Source: an uncultured Thalassolituus sp. (GTDB taxonomy: Bacteria > Pseudomonadota > Gammaproteobacteria > Pseudomonadales > Oceanobacteraceae). Taken from it: 64,000 bases of DNA. The stretch covers positions 1 to 64,000 of the forward strand of contig CAJXUK010000001.1 of the NCBI GenBank assembly GCA_913061435.1, written 5' to 3'. Positions 18,951 through 27,687 of the stretch are shown here, piece after piece. The notes beneath the pieces are model-generated. The model was not told the origin of the DNA. It saw nothing but the letters and a program-made list of their open reading frames with translations, and did not search any database. Within the stretch, counting starts at the first letter, position 1; every line of letters begins with the position of its first letter. The translations under genes were made by a program, and so were the position numbers.

Positions 18951-19535
18951 ATGCGCGGCTATCTTATCTATATCGTTTTATGTGTTGTGGGTATGTTACT
19001 GGTTTTATTTGAGCCTTTGAGTTCTGATTGGCTGCGTTTTGATCGTGAAAAAATTGCAGGTGGTGAGATTTGGCGTTTATTTACTGCTAATTATGTTCAT
19101 TTATCTCACACTCATGCGTTAGGAAATGGCTTAGGCGTGTTGTTATTGGCTTACATTGCGGGCAGTGCATTTAATAGTAAGCCCGGTGTTATCTTGCTGA
19201 TTTGGTCAAGCTTGGCAGTGGGAGGTGGGCTGTATTTGTTTGCCGATTATTTATACTTTTATGTTGGATTTTCTGGCGTGTTGCATGCTTTATTGCTGGT
19301 CGCGCCTTTTATGTCTAAGGCTTATTCTTTGAAGGTAGCCTCGCTGTTTTTTATTATCATTGTTATTAAGGTGATGTGGGAGCAATCGCCTTTTTATAAC
19401 GATATGGCGTTATTTCAATCAATAGGTGGGCGCGTTGAAACCAATGCACATGCACTGGGCTTAATAGCCGGTGTGTGTTTTTTAATAGTGTACTACCGAA
19501 ACAGTCTGTTGAAATATTTGAACCGTGCTAATTGA
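18951..19535 (+). CDS. rrtA: Rhombosortase (rhomboid-family sorting protease)
   Basis: 194 residues with about six hydrophobic helices. Rhomboid active-site residues are visible: Ser108 in VGFSGVLHA and His167 in NAHALGL. It has the short rhombosortase length and spacing and the typical early WRLFTANYVHLSHTHALGN segment. Rhombosortases cleave the GlyGly-CTERM tail of secreted proteins in the inner membrane; the M6 protease immediately upstream carries such a tail. It converges on an AraC-type gene with only 6 bases between stops and no evident terminator. Confidence 0.88.
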   Translation: MRGYLIYIVLCVVGMLLVLFEPLSSDWLRFDREKIAGGEIWRLFTANYVHLSHTHALGNGLGVLLLAYIAGSAFNSKPGVILLIWSSLAVGGGLYLFADYLYFYVGFSGVLHALLLVAPFMSKAYSLKVASLFFIIIVIKVMWEQSPFYNDMALFQSIGGRVETNAHALGLIAGVCFLIVYYRNSLLKYLNRAN

Positions 19536-19541
19536 TTTTAA

Positions 19542-20609
19542 TTAAGCAAAAGCAACGGTTCTACCTTGTAGGCCATTCAAAATACTGTGAGGGTTGTAGT
19601 GTTCATTTCGGTATTGAGCTGGGCTTTTTTTGGTATGTTTTATAAAAATTCTGTCTAGTGTTCTGCGGCCAGAAAGCCCCAATTGCTGAGCAATTTGTTC
19701 AATACTCATGTCGCCTTCTAATAGAGTTTTGGCTTTTTGAATTCGGCAATCTGTTATGATTTGTTTAAGCGATGTATTTTCTTTTTGTAAGTGTCTGTTT
19801 AATGTGCGAGCACTGATATGAAAGTGGTCGGCAACAATCTTTTGGTTTGCTTTTAAGCTTATTTTATCTTGTTCTAAAGCGCGTTTAATACGATCGGCTA
19901 ATGAACCAGAGCGGGTTAGTTTTTTGTATTGTTCTTCAACATCTTTTTTGATCATATTGAGAATGTGTGGGTTGGTATTGTGCAACCCTTGATCTAAAAA
20001 TTTTGCTTGAAACTGAATGGAGCATTCATCGGAATTAAAGCTGGTGGTACTGCGCCAAGAGCTGCTGTATTCCGAAACATAGCTCGGTTGTGGGAATGGG
20101 AGGTTAATACCGCTGATTTCCATGTCATTGCCACACAGTTGTTTCAGCCAGCTCAAAATAGTGCCTACTAGTAATTCAGTGCGATAGCGCTCTTGTGATA
20201 AAAAGCTTTGGTCGTTTACCGGCAATTTTATTTTGATGATGTTGTCGCGGGTGCGGGTAATATTGATTTCAAGGCCATCGCATAATAGTGATGAAAATTT
20301 TTCTAAATAATAAAGCGCTTCTCTAAGAGTATTTGAACATAAAAATAAGTGTTGTAACTGGCAGCTGCTTTGTGTAGCAGCTTTTTGTGAGGCAAATACA
20401 CATAACGAATTACGATTGCTGTTGCTGATAATTTTGCTGATCAAGACATCGGCATCGGCTAATGAAATACGTGAGTCGGGATCTTTTAAGAGTTTGCTCA
20501 GTCGGCTGTCTAAGGATTGTTGACTGTCAGTTTCAGCGTTAAAAGCTTGATTACCAGCGGCTTCGATCAATGGGCGAATTAAAGCCACAGAAATTGAATT
20601 CTGACTCAT
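19542..20609 (-). CDS. AraC-family transcriptional regulator
   Basis: 355 residues. The C-terminal about 100 residues hold two helix-turn-helix motifs of the AraC family (QKIVADHFHISARTLNRHL and IEQIAQQLGLSGRRTLDRIF, then SPAQYRNEH). The N-terminal region resembles the Arabinose_bd_2-type domain found in OruR/ArgR-like activators. Transcribed away from the outer-membrane gene at 20.9 kb, downstream of a double hairpin. The target is unknown; candidates are the neighbouring barrel gene or its own promoter. Confidence 0.88.
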   Translation of the reverse strand: MSQNSISVALIRPLIEAAGNQAFNAETDSQQSLDSRLSKLLKDPDSRISLADADVLISKIISNSNRNSLCVFASQKAATQSSCQLQHLFLCSNTLREALYYLEKFSSLLCDGLEINITRTRDNIIKIKLPVNDQSFLSQERYRTELLVGTILSWLKQLCGNDMEISGINLPFPQPSYVSEYSSSWRSTTSFNSDECSIQFQAKFLDQGLHNTNPHILNMIKKDVEEQYKKLTRSGSLADRIKRALEQDKISLKANQKIVADHFHISARTLNRHLQKENTSLKQIITDCRIQKAKTLLEGDMSIEQIAQQLGLSGRRTLDRIFIKHTKKSPAQYRNEHYNPHSILNGLQGRTVAFA

Positions 20610-20753
20610 GTTGGGCGACCGTATTTTGCTATTATTATTTTTAGACTAAATTTTAAGCAATTAAAGTGCCATTTTTTGTAATTAATCTGACGAATGTGTC
20701 TAAGTGGCGTGTGTAGTCGATTAGGTCAAGTTTTCAATCTTGAAGGAATCTGA

Positions 20754-20785
20754 GTAAAAATAGTAACACCCTTGTTTTGTTACTA
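20754..20785 (-). terminator. Rho-independent terminator of the outer-membrane protein gene
   Basis: On the minus strand TAGTAACA and TGTTACTA pair around a 9-base loop and run into TTTTTA. It lies about 100 bases after the stop of the minus-strand barrel gene and before the AraC gene. Confidence 0.65.
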
Positions 20786-20803
20786 TTATTACTTTTTGGG
20801 TGA

Positions 20804-20843
20804 TTTAATCGTTACCCAAAGTAGCATTTGGGTAACGATTAAA
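20804..20843. repeat. Perfect 17-bp inverted repeat
   Basis: TTTAATCGTTACCCAAA, a 6-base loop and its exact complement. It lies between the barrel gene stop and the terminator at 20754-20785, and has no T-run of its own. It could be an extra terminator stem, an RNA stability element or a protein-binding site for the downstream AraC gene. Confidence 0.8.
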
Positions 20844-20880
20844 ATGTGTGTTACAGCCTTTGAATAGGCATTGGTGAGGT

Positions 20881-21645
20881 TTAAAACTCCCAGTTTAAAC
20901 CAAGGGAGATATTTTGTAGGCGTGTGCGAGGCATTTCGGCGCTGCTAATTGCGGTACTTTCCAGTTCTGTGCGGATAGACAATTGGGGAATTGGGCGATA
21001 GATAAAACCCGCACCAGAAATGGTATTAACGCCAGACGCTTGGCTGGATTTTTCTTCGGTTCTTGTGACGTTGCTTGCATTACCTTGGGCGGCAATAATT
21101 TTGATGTATTGATAGTCTGCTGCCCAAGCGAAAAAGCCGGATTTAACAAAAAAATCAAATTGGTCGTTAATCTCAAAGCGGTAGCGTAAATTGATTAATC
21201 CGCCTTCTGGAGTAAATTCACTTATGCCGTTAAATTCTGCATCACCTTTGTTGTTGTAGGTGCTTGCTGCGCCAGGAACCGCCGTTGGGTCGCCAAGCTG
21301 GCCTAACAATACGCTGCCGTGGTCTGCGTCACGGAAAGAGATGTTAGCTCTGTTGGTGCCTTGGTTAATTGCGCTTGGGTCATCATATTTAGTTGAGCCA
21401 AAGTTCACGTAACCAAATTCTAGCGTGATGTTTGATGTTACATGGGCACCGGTTAATATTTTAAACGAGCTGCCAGTGGAGTCGGCGTCTAGTGAACTGA
21501 CCGCGCCTACGTAGCCACCGATGAAAGCATCTTCTAGTGCTAGTGCGTTACTTGTAAGTGTCGCTGAAAGCAATGCGGATAGAATGGGTGCAGAAAATAA
21601 GCGAGTGTAGACAGTGTTGGATTTTGTTTTATTACGTAATGGCAT
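20881..21645 (-). CDS. Outer-membrane beta-barrel protein
   Basis: About 254 residues from the ATG at 21645 (an upstream TTG at 21660 is possible). A signal peptide ends near SNALA. The rest is a small eight-stranded-type barrel: alternating hydrophobic strands such as ITLEFGYVNFG, INLRYRFEI and FFVKSGFFAWAADY, a typical OmpA/OmpW-like GAGFIYRP strand and a C-terminal ISLGLNWEF ending in Phe, the outer-membrane assembly signal. No C-terminal peptidoglycan-binding domain. The specific function is unknown. Confidence 0.82.
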   Translation of the reverse strand: MPLRNKTKSNTVYTRLFSAPILSALLSATLTSNALALEDAFIGGYVGAVSSLDADSTGSSFKILTGAHVTSNITLEFGYVNFGSTKYDDPSAINQGTNRANISFRDADHGSVLLGQLGDPTAVPGAASTYNNKGDAEFNGISEFTPEGGLINLRYRFEINDQFDFFVKSGFFAWAADYQYIKIIAAQGNASNVTRTEEKSSQASGVNTISGAGFIYRPIPQLSIRTELESTAISSAEMPRTRLQNISLGLNWEF

Positions 21646-21805
21646 GGGTGAGACGTCCAAGTGTTTAGCTATTTATTATTTTTGAGATATTTAACCAGAA
21701 ATGTTGGACTTGTCCCAGTATTAAAGTTTTTAGTGGCAGAAAATATGCTGTAATCCTGCTGCTAGTGCTGCAGATTTACAAAACCTTTAATACTGGGCAG
21801 GGTGT

Positions 21806-22699
21806 TTAGCCCAGTGCGCGAATAAAGCCTTTCATGTGGGGTTTGATGCCAGCTTCTTCTTTTACTTCAAAATTTATGCAGCGTTCGCTTGCGGCAGTAT
21901 CGTTATCAAAGTTTAGATCGTGGTTCAGTTGAACGGTAGCCGGTAGAAAAATGGGCAGCTTAAAGTCAACGCTTATAGTACATGCTTCGCTGTCTAATTT
22001 GTTGTAAAGAGCGGCAGCTACTCGTGCTTTTGTCCACATACCATGAGCAATATGGCCTTTAAAGCCAAACAATTTTGCACTCATATTAAATAGGTGTATC
22101 GGGTTAGAGTCGCCAGAAACAGCAGCGTAGCGACGGCCTAAGTTGGTTGATAAACGCCAAAACTCTTGGTGATCAAGTTGTGCTTCAGCTGTATCGGTAT
22201 TTTTTTCTGCTGCGGGCACATCGGTTTTCTTACGAACTAGGTTGGTGCTCACGCTTTCCCATACTTTATCGCCGGTTATAAAAACCTCGGTTTTAATGTC
22301 AATTTCATAACCTTTGTCTGTTTTGCGCACGTCCGAGAAGTAGCAAACTAGATCCATCATTTCAAATGGCTGAATGGCGCGATGCTGGGTAATTCGATTG
22401 TGGATGTGCACCATGCCCATTACGGCAAAGGGAAAGTTTTTTAGCAGCATTAATTCTAAATGCAGCGGAAACGCCATGATGTGTGGAAAACTAATAGGCA
22501 GTTGTTTGTTGTCTTGATTAAACCCACACACCTTATTGTAAACTGCAATTTTACTGGTTTCTGCTTGGACATTGGCTAAGGTAATGCGATTGGTTGGAAG
22601 TTTGGGTAAAGCGCTACCTTTTGCAGATCCATTGCCTTTGGCAAATAAAGCGCGACGATATAGGCTTAAAATGTTGGGTGATCTATGGAGTATGGTCAT
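21806..22699 (-). CDS. MaoC-type hydratase/dehydratase (double hot-dog acyl-CoA or acyl-ACP dehydratase)
   Basis: 297 residues. The C-terminal half has the hydratase-2 motif YAAVSGDSNPIH, followed by FKGHIAHGMW, giving the Asp/His pair that adds water to trans-2-enoyl thioesters. The N-terminal half resembles the second, non-catalytic hot-dog of fused MaoC proteins (SFPHIMAFPLHLELM, MVHIHNRI). It lies divergently from an AraC-type regulator, with 184 bases between, so that regulator may control it. Role in lipid metabolism is inferred from the fold. Confidence 0.85.
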   Translation of the reverse strand: MTILHRSPNILSLYRRALFAKGNGSAKGSALPKLPTNRITLANVQAETSKIAVYNKVCGFNQDNKQLPISFPHIMAFPLHLELMLLKNFPFAVMGMVHIHNRITQHRAIQPFEMMDLVCYFSDVRKTDKGYEIDIKTEVFITGDKVWESVSTNLVRKKTDVPAAEKNTDTAEAQLDHQEFWRLSTNLGRRYAAVSGDSNPIHLFNMSAKLFGFKGHIAHGMWTKARVAAALYNKLDSEACTISVDFKLPIFLPATVQLNHDLNFDNDTAASERCINFEVKEEAGIKPHMKGFIRALG

Positions 22700-22777
22700 T
22701 TTGTATCCGGTGTAAAAGTATCAATAAAAAAATTTAGGTATGATTTATAACAGTGTAAACGGCTTAAAACTTTGGCC

Positions 22778-22796
22778 ATTGGCTTGTATTGCCAAT
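22778..22796. promoter_or_regulatory. Candidate operator between the MaoC-type and AraC-type genes
   Basis: ATTGGC and GCCAAT flank 7 bases in the divergent intergenic region. A second partial TTGGCC lies just upstream. A short inverted repeat here may be a regulator-binding site, but no factor can be named. Confidence 0.3.
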
Positions 22797-22883
22797 AAAT
22801 AACGTCACTTTGGTCAATGAATGCTTGCAGTCAAGCGTTGTTCTGGCAAAATTCAGACTTAATTTCATTAAAAATTAGAGTAT

Positions 22884-23903
22884 ATGTCAGGCGGAATAGC
22901 GGAATTGAGAGACTCAGGTATCTTGTTGCAGTTGGCTTATCAGGCGATGCTGGAGTTAGAGCTTGATATTCCATTAATTTTTGAACGTTGTGGTGTTAAA
23001 GCCGAATTTTTGCAGGATCGTAATATTCGCACTCCTCACGCGGCTCAAAAATTATTTTGGCAGGTGGTAGAAGAGGTGAGTGGTGATCCTCATATTGGTT
23101 TACACATTGCCGAAAAAATGCCCGTTTATAAAGGGCAGGTCCTGCAATACTTATTTTTAAGTAGTCCAACCTTTGGTGACGGTTTAAATCGTGCTCTAAA
23201 CTATCAGCGCTTACTTAGCGATGCCACGCTTGCCACTTTTGAGATGATGGGTAATGAAGCGTCTATTCGGGTTTCTTCTGCTAACGAGCAGGTTAGAGAT
23301 TTAAGGCATTTATCAGAAGCTGTAGTTATTGGTTTGGTTAGATTTTTTAGTTACGTTACCGATGGTAAATTCTCCTTAAATCGTGTTCATTTTACCCATT
23401 CTCAAGAAGATGATGATACTGAGCATAAGCGTATTTTCGGTTGTGATGTATCCTTTGATGAGCCCGAAAACCGTTTGTTTTTTAGTTCAGAAATTTTATC
23501 TATTCCGTCTTTGCATGCTGAGCCAGAATTGTTGCAGCTGCATGAAAAACTAGCCAGTGAACATGTGGCTAAGCTTGAGCGTCAGGACGTTGTTGCGCGT
23601 GTTAATCGTATTATCGGTGAGATATTAGAAAGCGGCCAAGTTAATTTGGAGCAGGTTGCTGCTAAGTTAGATATTAAGCCAAGAACTTTAAGAACGCGTT
23701 TGGCCGAAGCCAATACTAATTTTAACCAGCTGTTAGCCGATTATCGTTGTAATCTTGCCAAGCGTTTATTGGCTAATACAGATGAGACCATTGACGAAAT
23801 CGTTTATTTAACCGGCTTCTCGGAGCCGAGTACTTTTTATCGAGCATTTAAACGCTGGACTCAAGTAACGCCTATTGAATACCGTAATCAAAAAAAACGT
23901 TAA
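22884..23903 (+). CDS. AraC-family transcriptional regulator
   Basis: 339 residues. The N-terminal 200 residues match the Arabinose_bd_2-type ligand domain (HAAQKLFWQVVEEVSGDPHIGL). The C-terminus has the two AraC helix-turn-helices (LEQVAAKLDIKPRTLRTRL and IDEIVYLTGFSEPSTFYRAF) and ends TPIEYRNQ. It diverges from the MaoC-type hydratase, a common layout for regulators of lipid or steroid degradation genes. Distinct from the other AraC protein at 19.5 kb. Confidence 0.92.
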   Translation: MSGGIAELRDSGILLQLAYQAMLELELDIPLIFERCGVKAEFLQDRNIRTPHAAQKLFWQVVEEVSGDPHIGLHIAEKMPVYKGQVLQYLFLSSPTFGDGLNRALNYQRLLSDATLATFEMMGNEASIRVSSANEQVRDLRHLSEAVVIGLVRFFSYVTDGKFSLNRVHFTHSQEDDDTEHKRIFGCDVSFDEPENRLFFSSEILSIPSLHAEPELLQLHEKLASEHVAKLERQDVVARVNRIIGEILESGQVNLEQVAAKLDIKPRTLRTRLAEANTNFNQLLADYRCNLAKRLLANTDETIDEIVYLTGFSEPSTFYRAFKRWTQVTPIEYRNQKKR

Positions 23904-24007
23904 TTATTAACTCTGCAGCATGAGTCTTTTTGTGTGGTTGTGGTGGTAAATTGATAAAATAAAGCTCAAAGTGTATGAACATTAATTCAGCACGGTGGAG
24001 CTTAGTC

Positions 24008-24298
24008 ATGAATAATCAAAACAAATCCAGTTTGATTCAACCCCTGGTTGAACACATTCTCACTAATGAAAAAAACATTAATATTTGGCGTAAAGAGCTG
24101 GTTGAATCCGGTGCTTTTTCAACCGAGCAAGTATTGGCTTTAGACGAGAGCAGTTTGACTTTGTGTTACCGCACTTTATTAGCCGTAAAATATCAGGGGA
24201 TGCGCGTGGAGCGTGTTCTGAGCGAGATTGAATCGCATCATGTTGCTTGGTCGGTCGATATGGGCGATGAGCATCAAAATTGCGCGGTTTGCTATTAA
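24008..24298 (+). CDS. Conserved-looking small protein, unknown function
   Basis: 96 residues from the ATG at 24008 (MNNQNKSSLIQPL); GGTGGAG with about 7-base spacing supports this over the upstream ATG at 23975. Mostly helical, acidic in the middle (LALDESSLTLCYRTLL), with a cysteine-containing end QNCAVCY. No signal peptide or membrane segment. Not recognised. It lies between an AraC regulator and a glycosyltransferase, all on the plus strand. Confidence 0.6.
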   Translation: MNNQNKSSLIQPLVEHILTNEKNINIWRKELVESGAFSTEQVLALDESSLTLCYRTLLAVKYQGMRVERVLSEIESHHVAWSVDMGDEHQNCAVCY

Positions 24299-24366
24299 AG
24301 TTTCTTTTAGTCTCAACACGCTTGAGGCATGATTAGCTTGAGTTTTTAATATTTAAGGATACTCAA

Positions 24367-25641
24367 GTGGCGCGGATTTTATTATGCTGGGAATTGGGCA
24401 CTGATTCTCAGCATTTGGTAACCTTACAGGCAGTTGTTAATTTTTATCATAATCGTGGCCATGATATTTGGGTTGCGGCGCGTGATGTTGCGAAAGTTAG
24501 GCGTCTATTTTTAGACCTACCTGTACAAATTGTTGCTGCTCCCTTTAGCGATTCTTCTGCTGAGCTAGGGCTAGAAAAGCAAGCCCCTCGCAGTTATTCC
24601 GATTTTTTGCGTCGCTGCGGTTTTCATCTTCCAGATTCTTTGTCGGGCTTAGTGAGTGCTTGGCGCAATCTGTTTTCTTTTATTAATCCCGATTTAATCT
24701 TGTGTGATCATTCGCCGGTGGCTTTGTTAGCTTCTCGCGGTTTACTCAGAAACCGCTCGAATAGCAGTGCATTCGCCAGTGATGCTGATATTCGCTATTC
24801 TGACTTGGTTGCGAAAGTTGCGGTAGGGTTGCCTTTTACTGTGCCTGATGACAATCGACCTGCTGGTGTTTTTTTTAGCCGTGACTTGAAAACGACCGAC
24901 ATTCTTCGTTACGAGGCCGATTTAGTAAAAGTTATTAATCGTGTGTGTATTGAGTTTTCTTTACCTCCTATTCAAGCATTAGCGGATTTGTATCTCGATA
25001 TAGATCAGTACATCTTTCAAACCTACACCGAATTAGACCATTATGGTTATCGTAGTTCGGAGCAGCGATTTAAAGCTGCGTATGTGGGTGCTTCTGTTAT
25101 TGTCAATGATTCGTTAGAGCCGGCTATTTTTCCTCATTTTAAAGGGCCTAAGATTTTTTGCCATGTAAAAGGCAGTCTTGAAACCCCCGTTTTACTTAAA
25201 ACTTTACAGGCAATTGAATGCAGTGCCATTGTTGTGGTAGACGGCATTCCTGATGCGATTATTAATGCTCATCAATCACGGCATATTCTTTATGTCGATA
25301 AGCCTTTGAATATGGAAGATGTTTTGTCTAAGGCGTCTTTTGTTATTTTAAACGGGGGTCTTAACTCGGTTTCTTTGTGTTTGCAGGCAGGATTACCGGT
25401 GGCGCTGTTTCCTTTGCATATTGAGCAGTTTTTGGTGGCTAAGAGGGTGGAAGCACTCAATGCCGGTGTTCAGCTTAATTTAAGCGATGTTGATTCGGCT
25501 TTATTAAGTTTGCAAAAAGTGAACAGTCGCCAAAAGAAACTGGCGGCTCAGTTGTTTAAGGATAAGTATCAGGATAGCAGTGCATTAAATGATTTGCTGC
25601 TGCAGTTGGCCTTGGTTGAGCAAAACTTTTTAAAGCCCTGA
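24367..25641 (+). CDS. GT-B fold glycosyltransferase (UGT/MGT-like)
   Basis: 424 residues from a GTG start (GTGGCGCGG), with TTTAAGGA upstream. N-terminal Rossmann-like half begins RILLCWELGTDSQHL and binds the acceptor. The C-terminal half has ILNGGLNSVSLCLQAGLPVALFP, which corresponds to the nucleotide-sugar-binding loop of UGT/MGT family transferases (where HGG is usual). An example of the family moves sugar from UDP-sugars to lipids or natural products; the acceptor here is unknown. Three 16-bp tandem repeats start right at its stop. Confidence 0.75.
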   Translation: MARILLCWELGTDSQHLVTLQAVVNFYHNRGHDIWVAARDVAKVRRLFLDLPVQIVAAPFSDSSAELGLEKQAPRSYSDFLRRCGFHLPDSLSGLVSAWRNLFSFINPDLILCDHSPVALLASRGLLRNRSNSSAFASDADIRYSDLVAKVAVGLPFTVPDDNRPAGVFFSRDLKTTDILRYEADLVKVINRVCIEFSLPPIQALADLYLDIDQYIFQTYTELDHYGYRSSEQRFKAAYVGASVIVNDSLEPAIFPHFKGPKIFCHVKGSLETPVLLKTLQAIECSAIVVVDGIPDAIINAHQSRHILYVDKPLNMEDVLSKASFVILNGGLNSVSLCLQAGLPVALFPLHIEQFLVAKRVEALNAGVQLNLSDVDSALLSLQKVNSRQKKLAAQLFKDKYQDSSALNDLLLQLALVEQNFLKP

Positions 25642-25689
25642 TAGCTTAAACTGTTAATAGCTTAAACTGTTGGTAACTTAAACTGTTGG
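25642..25689. repeat. Three tandem 16-bp repeats after the glycosyltransferase
   Basis: Units start at 25642, 25658 and 25674 (core TAGCTTAAACTGTT, the third with one change: TAACTTAAACTGTT), exactly 16 bases apart. They begin immediately after the TGA stop. Likely slippage-derived. Confidence 0.8.
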
Positions 25690-25716
25690 TTGCATGGAAA
25701 ATTGGTTGTATGGGCC

Positions 25717-25757
25717 AAAAAATAGCGCTGATCAATTAAGATAGCGCTATTTTTTTG
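25717..25757. terminator. Bidirectional rho-independent terminator
   Basis: AAAAATAGCGCT and AGCGCTATTTTT form the stem with an A-run before and T-run after. It serves the glycosyltransferase on plus and ybiT on minus. Confidence 0.85.
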
Positions 25758-25775
25758 CTGCTAAATTGCTAGCGA

Positions 25776-27368
25776 CTAGATACCTTGCGAGCGTAAGTAT
25801 TCGTCGTAGGTGCCATGGAAATCAACGATTTCGTGATCTTTGATTTCGATAATGCGAGTGGCCAAAGAGCTGACGAATTCACGGTCGTGAGAAACGAATA
25901 TTAAGGTGCCTTCGAACATCTCTAATGCCATGTTGATCGATTCAATCGATTCCATGTCCATGTGGTTGGTTGGTTCATCCAGCAGCAATACGTTGTGGTT
26001 TTGCAGCATCAGTTTACCAAACAATAAGCGACCCTTTTCACCACCCGAACATACTTTAACGTTCTTTTTGATGTCGTCTTGGTTAAACAGTAAGCGGCCT
26101 AATGTGCCACGTACGGCTTGGTCGTCGTGCTCAGGGGTACGGAACTGAGACATCCAGTCGAACATGGGCATGTCGGCAGGGAACTCGTACTCGTGATCCT
26201 GTGCGTAGTAACCCAGCGATGCGTTTTCAGACCATTTGATCGTGCCTTCTTTAGGTTCTAGTTCGCCTACAAGGGCTTTCATGAAGGTTGTTTTACCCGC
26301 GCCGTTCGCACCAATGATGGCTACTTTTTCGCCCGCAGGAATCATTAAGTTGGAGTTTTTGAACAGCATCTCGCCGTCTTCGTAGGCGTGGCCTAAGTTT
26401 TCAATTTCCAGCGCAGTACGGTGCAGTTTTTTCTCGAACTCAAAACGGATAAAGGGATTTTGACGGCTTGAAGGTTGTATTTTATCAAGCTGAATTTTAT
26501 CCAGTTGCTTTTGGCGAGACGTTGCTTGTTTTGCTTTAGATGCGTTGGCCGAGAAGCGACTAACAAACTGCTGCAGTTCAGCAATTTGTGACTTCTTCTT
26601 GGCATTGTCTGCTTGCTGACGTTCACGCGCTTGGGTAGAGGCAATCATGAAATCGTCGTAGTTGCCGGGGAAGATTTTTATATCGCCATAGTCGATGTCG
26701 GCCATGTGCGTACAAACAGAGTTTAAGAAGTGACGGTCGTGCGAGATGATGACCATGGTGCACTTCATGTCGTCTAATAATTTTTCTAACCAGCGAATGG
26801 TGTTGATGTCCAGGTTGTTGGTTGGCTCATCAAGAAGCAAGATGTCTGGGTTAGAGAATAGGGCTTGGGCTAACAGCACACGTACTTTTAAACCGGGCGC
26901 TACGTTAGCCATTAAGCCGTTATGCAGTTCAAGCTCGATGCCTGCGCCAAGTAATAATTCACCGGCGCGAGATTCCGCCGTGTAGCCATCCATGTCGGCA
27001 AATTCGCTTTCTAGCTCTGCTGCGCGCATGTATTCTTCTTCGGTGGCTTCTAAATTGGCGTAGATAGCATCACGCTCTTCTTTAATCGCCCACAATTCTT
27101 TGTTGCCCATCATGACGGTATCGATAACGATTTGGTCTTCAAAGGCAAACTGATCTTGATGCAACTTACCAAGGCGCTCGTTTGGCGAAATAGATACGTT
27201 GCCGGCCGTTGGCTCAAGGCTGCCATCCAGAATTTTCATGAATGTCGATTTACCACAACCGTTGGCACCGATAAGGCCATAACGGTTGCCGTCACCGAAT
27301 TTTACGGAGATGTTTTCAAACAATGGCTTGGCGCCAAATTGCATGGTGATATTAGCGGTTGAAATCAA
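25776..27368 (-). CDS. ybiT: ABC-F family ATPase YbiT
   Basis: 530 residues, the same length as E. coli YbiT, when started at the TTG at 27368 (minus strand). The frame is open for another 78 residues upstream, but that part looks like promoter translation, and AAGG lies about 9 bases before the TTG. Two ATP-binding cassettes are visible, each with Walker A (GANGCGKST and GANGAGKTT), signature and Walker B ([11 protein letters not shown] and [11 protein letters not shown]), separated by the linker [19 protein letters not shown]. The soluble ABC-F proteins act on the ribosome. The protein ends [10 protein letters not shown], as in YbiT. It diverges from ygiQ. Confidence 0.93.
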   Translation of the reverse strand: MISTANITMQFGAKPLFENISVKFGDGNRYGLIGANGCGKSTFMKILDGSLEPTAGNVSISPNERLGKLHQDQFAFEDQIVIDTVMMGNKELWAIKEERDAIYANLEATEEEYMRAAELESEFADMDGYTAESRAGELLLGAGIELELHNGLMANVAPGLKVRVLLAQALFSNPDILLLDEPTNNLDINTIRWLEKLLDDMKCTMVIISHDRHFLNSVCTHMADIDYGDIKIFPGNYDDFMIASTQARERQQADNAKKKSQIAELQQFVSRFSANASKAKQATSRQKQLDKIQLDKIQPSSRQNPFIRFEFEKKLHRTALEIENLGHAYEDGEMLFKNSNLMIPAGEKVAIIGANGAGKTTFMKALVGELEPKEGTIKWSENASLGYYAQDHEYEFPADMPMFDWMSQFRTPEHDDQAVRGTLGRLLFNQDDIKKNVKVCSGGEKGRLLFGKLMLQNHNVLLLDEPTNHMDMESIESINMALEMFEGTLIFVSHDREFVSSLATRIIEIKDHEIVDFHGTYDEYLRSQGI

Positions 27369-27687
27369 TTGATATACCTTGAGAATTACTTGCGTGGCTT
27401 GAGCGCTGGCCGTGAAAGCCTGCGACCTATAAAATTGAGGGCAAATTATACAGCCTTTAAGTGAGTACTTAAATGGCAGAGTTTCAAAAAGACTTGTAGA
27501 AATGTTTGGTATTTGCTTAAAAACTTGCTGTAACCTTGTGCTCATGCTGCTTTGAAGATTATTCATGATGAGTATGAATAGTTTGAAAGTAATTTTGCTC
27601 ATTGTCGTTATTTTTGCGAAAATACGCGCATTAGAAAATACCAGATCAAAATACTCAGATTAAGCCGGTCATTTTAGTGAGCTCCCC
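27369..27687. other. Divergent intergenic region (319 bases) between ybiT and ygiQ
   Basis: No gene called. It must hold the divergent promoters of ybiT and ygiQ. The ybiT-side frame is open without a stop but has no domain and runs through AT-rich, promoter-like sequence. No hairpin or operator stands out. Confidence 0.6.

Noticed and set aside
24313-24346. Hairpin CTCAACACGCTTGAG as terminator before the glycosyltransferase
   Set aside because: Only a 5-bp stem; too weak to call.
27369-27602. N-terminal extension of YbiT
   Set aside because: Family length and the ribosome-binding site support the TTG at 27368; the extension reads as promoter sequence.
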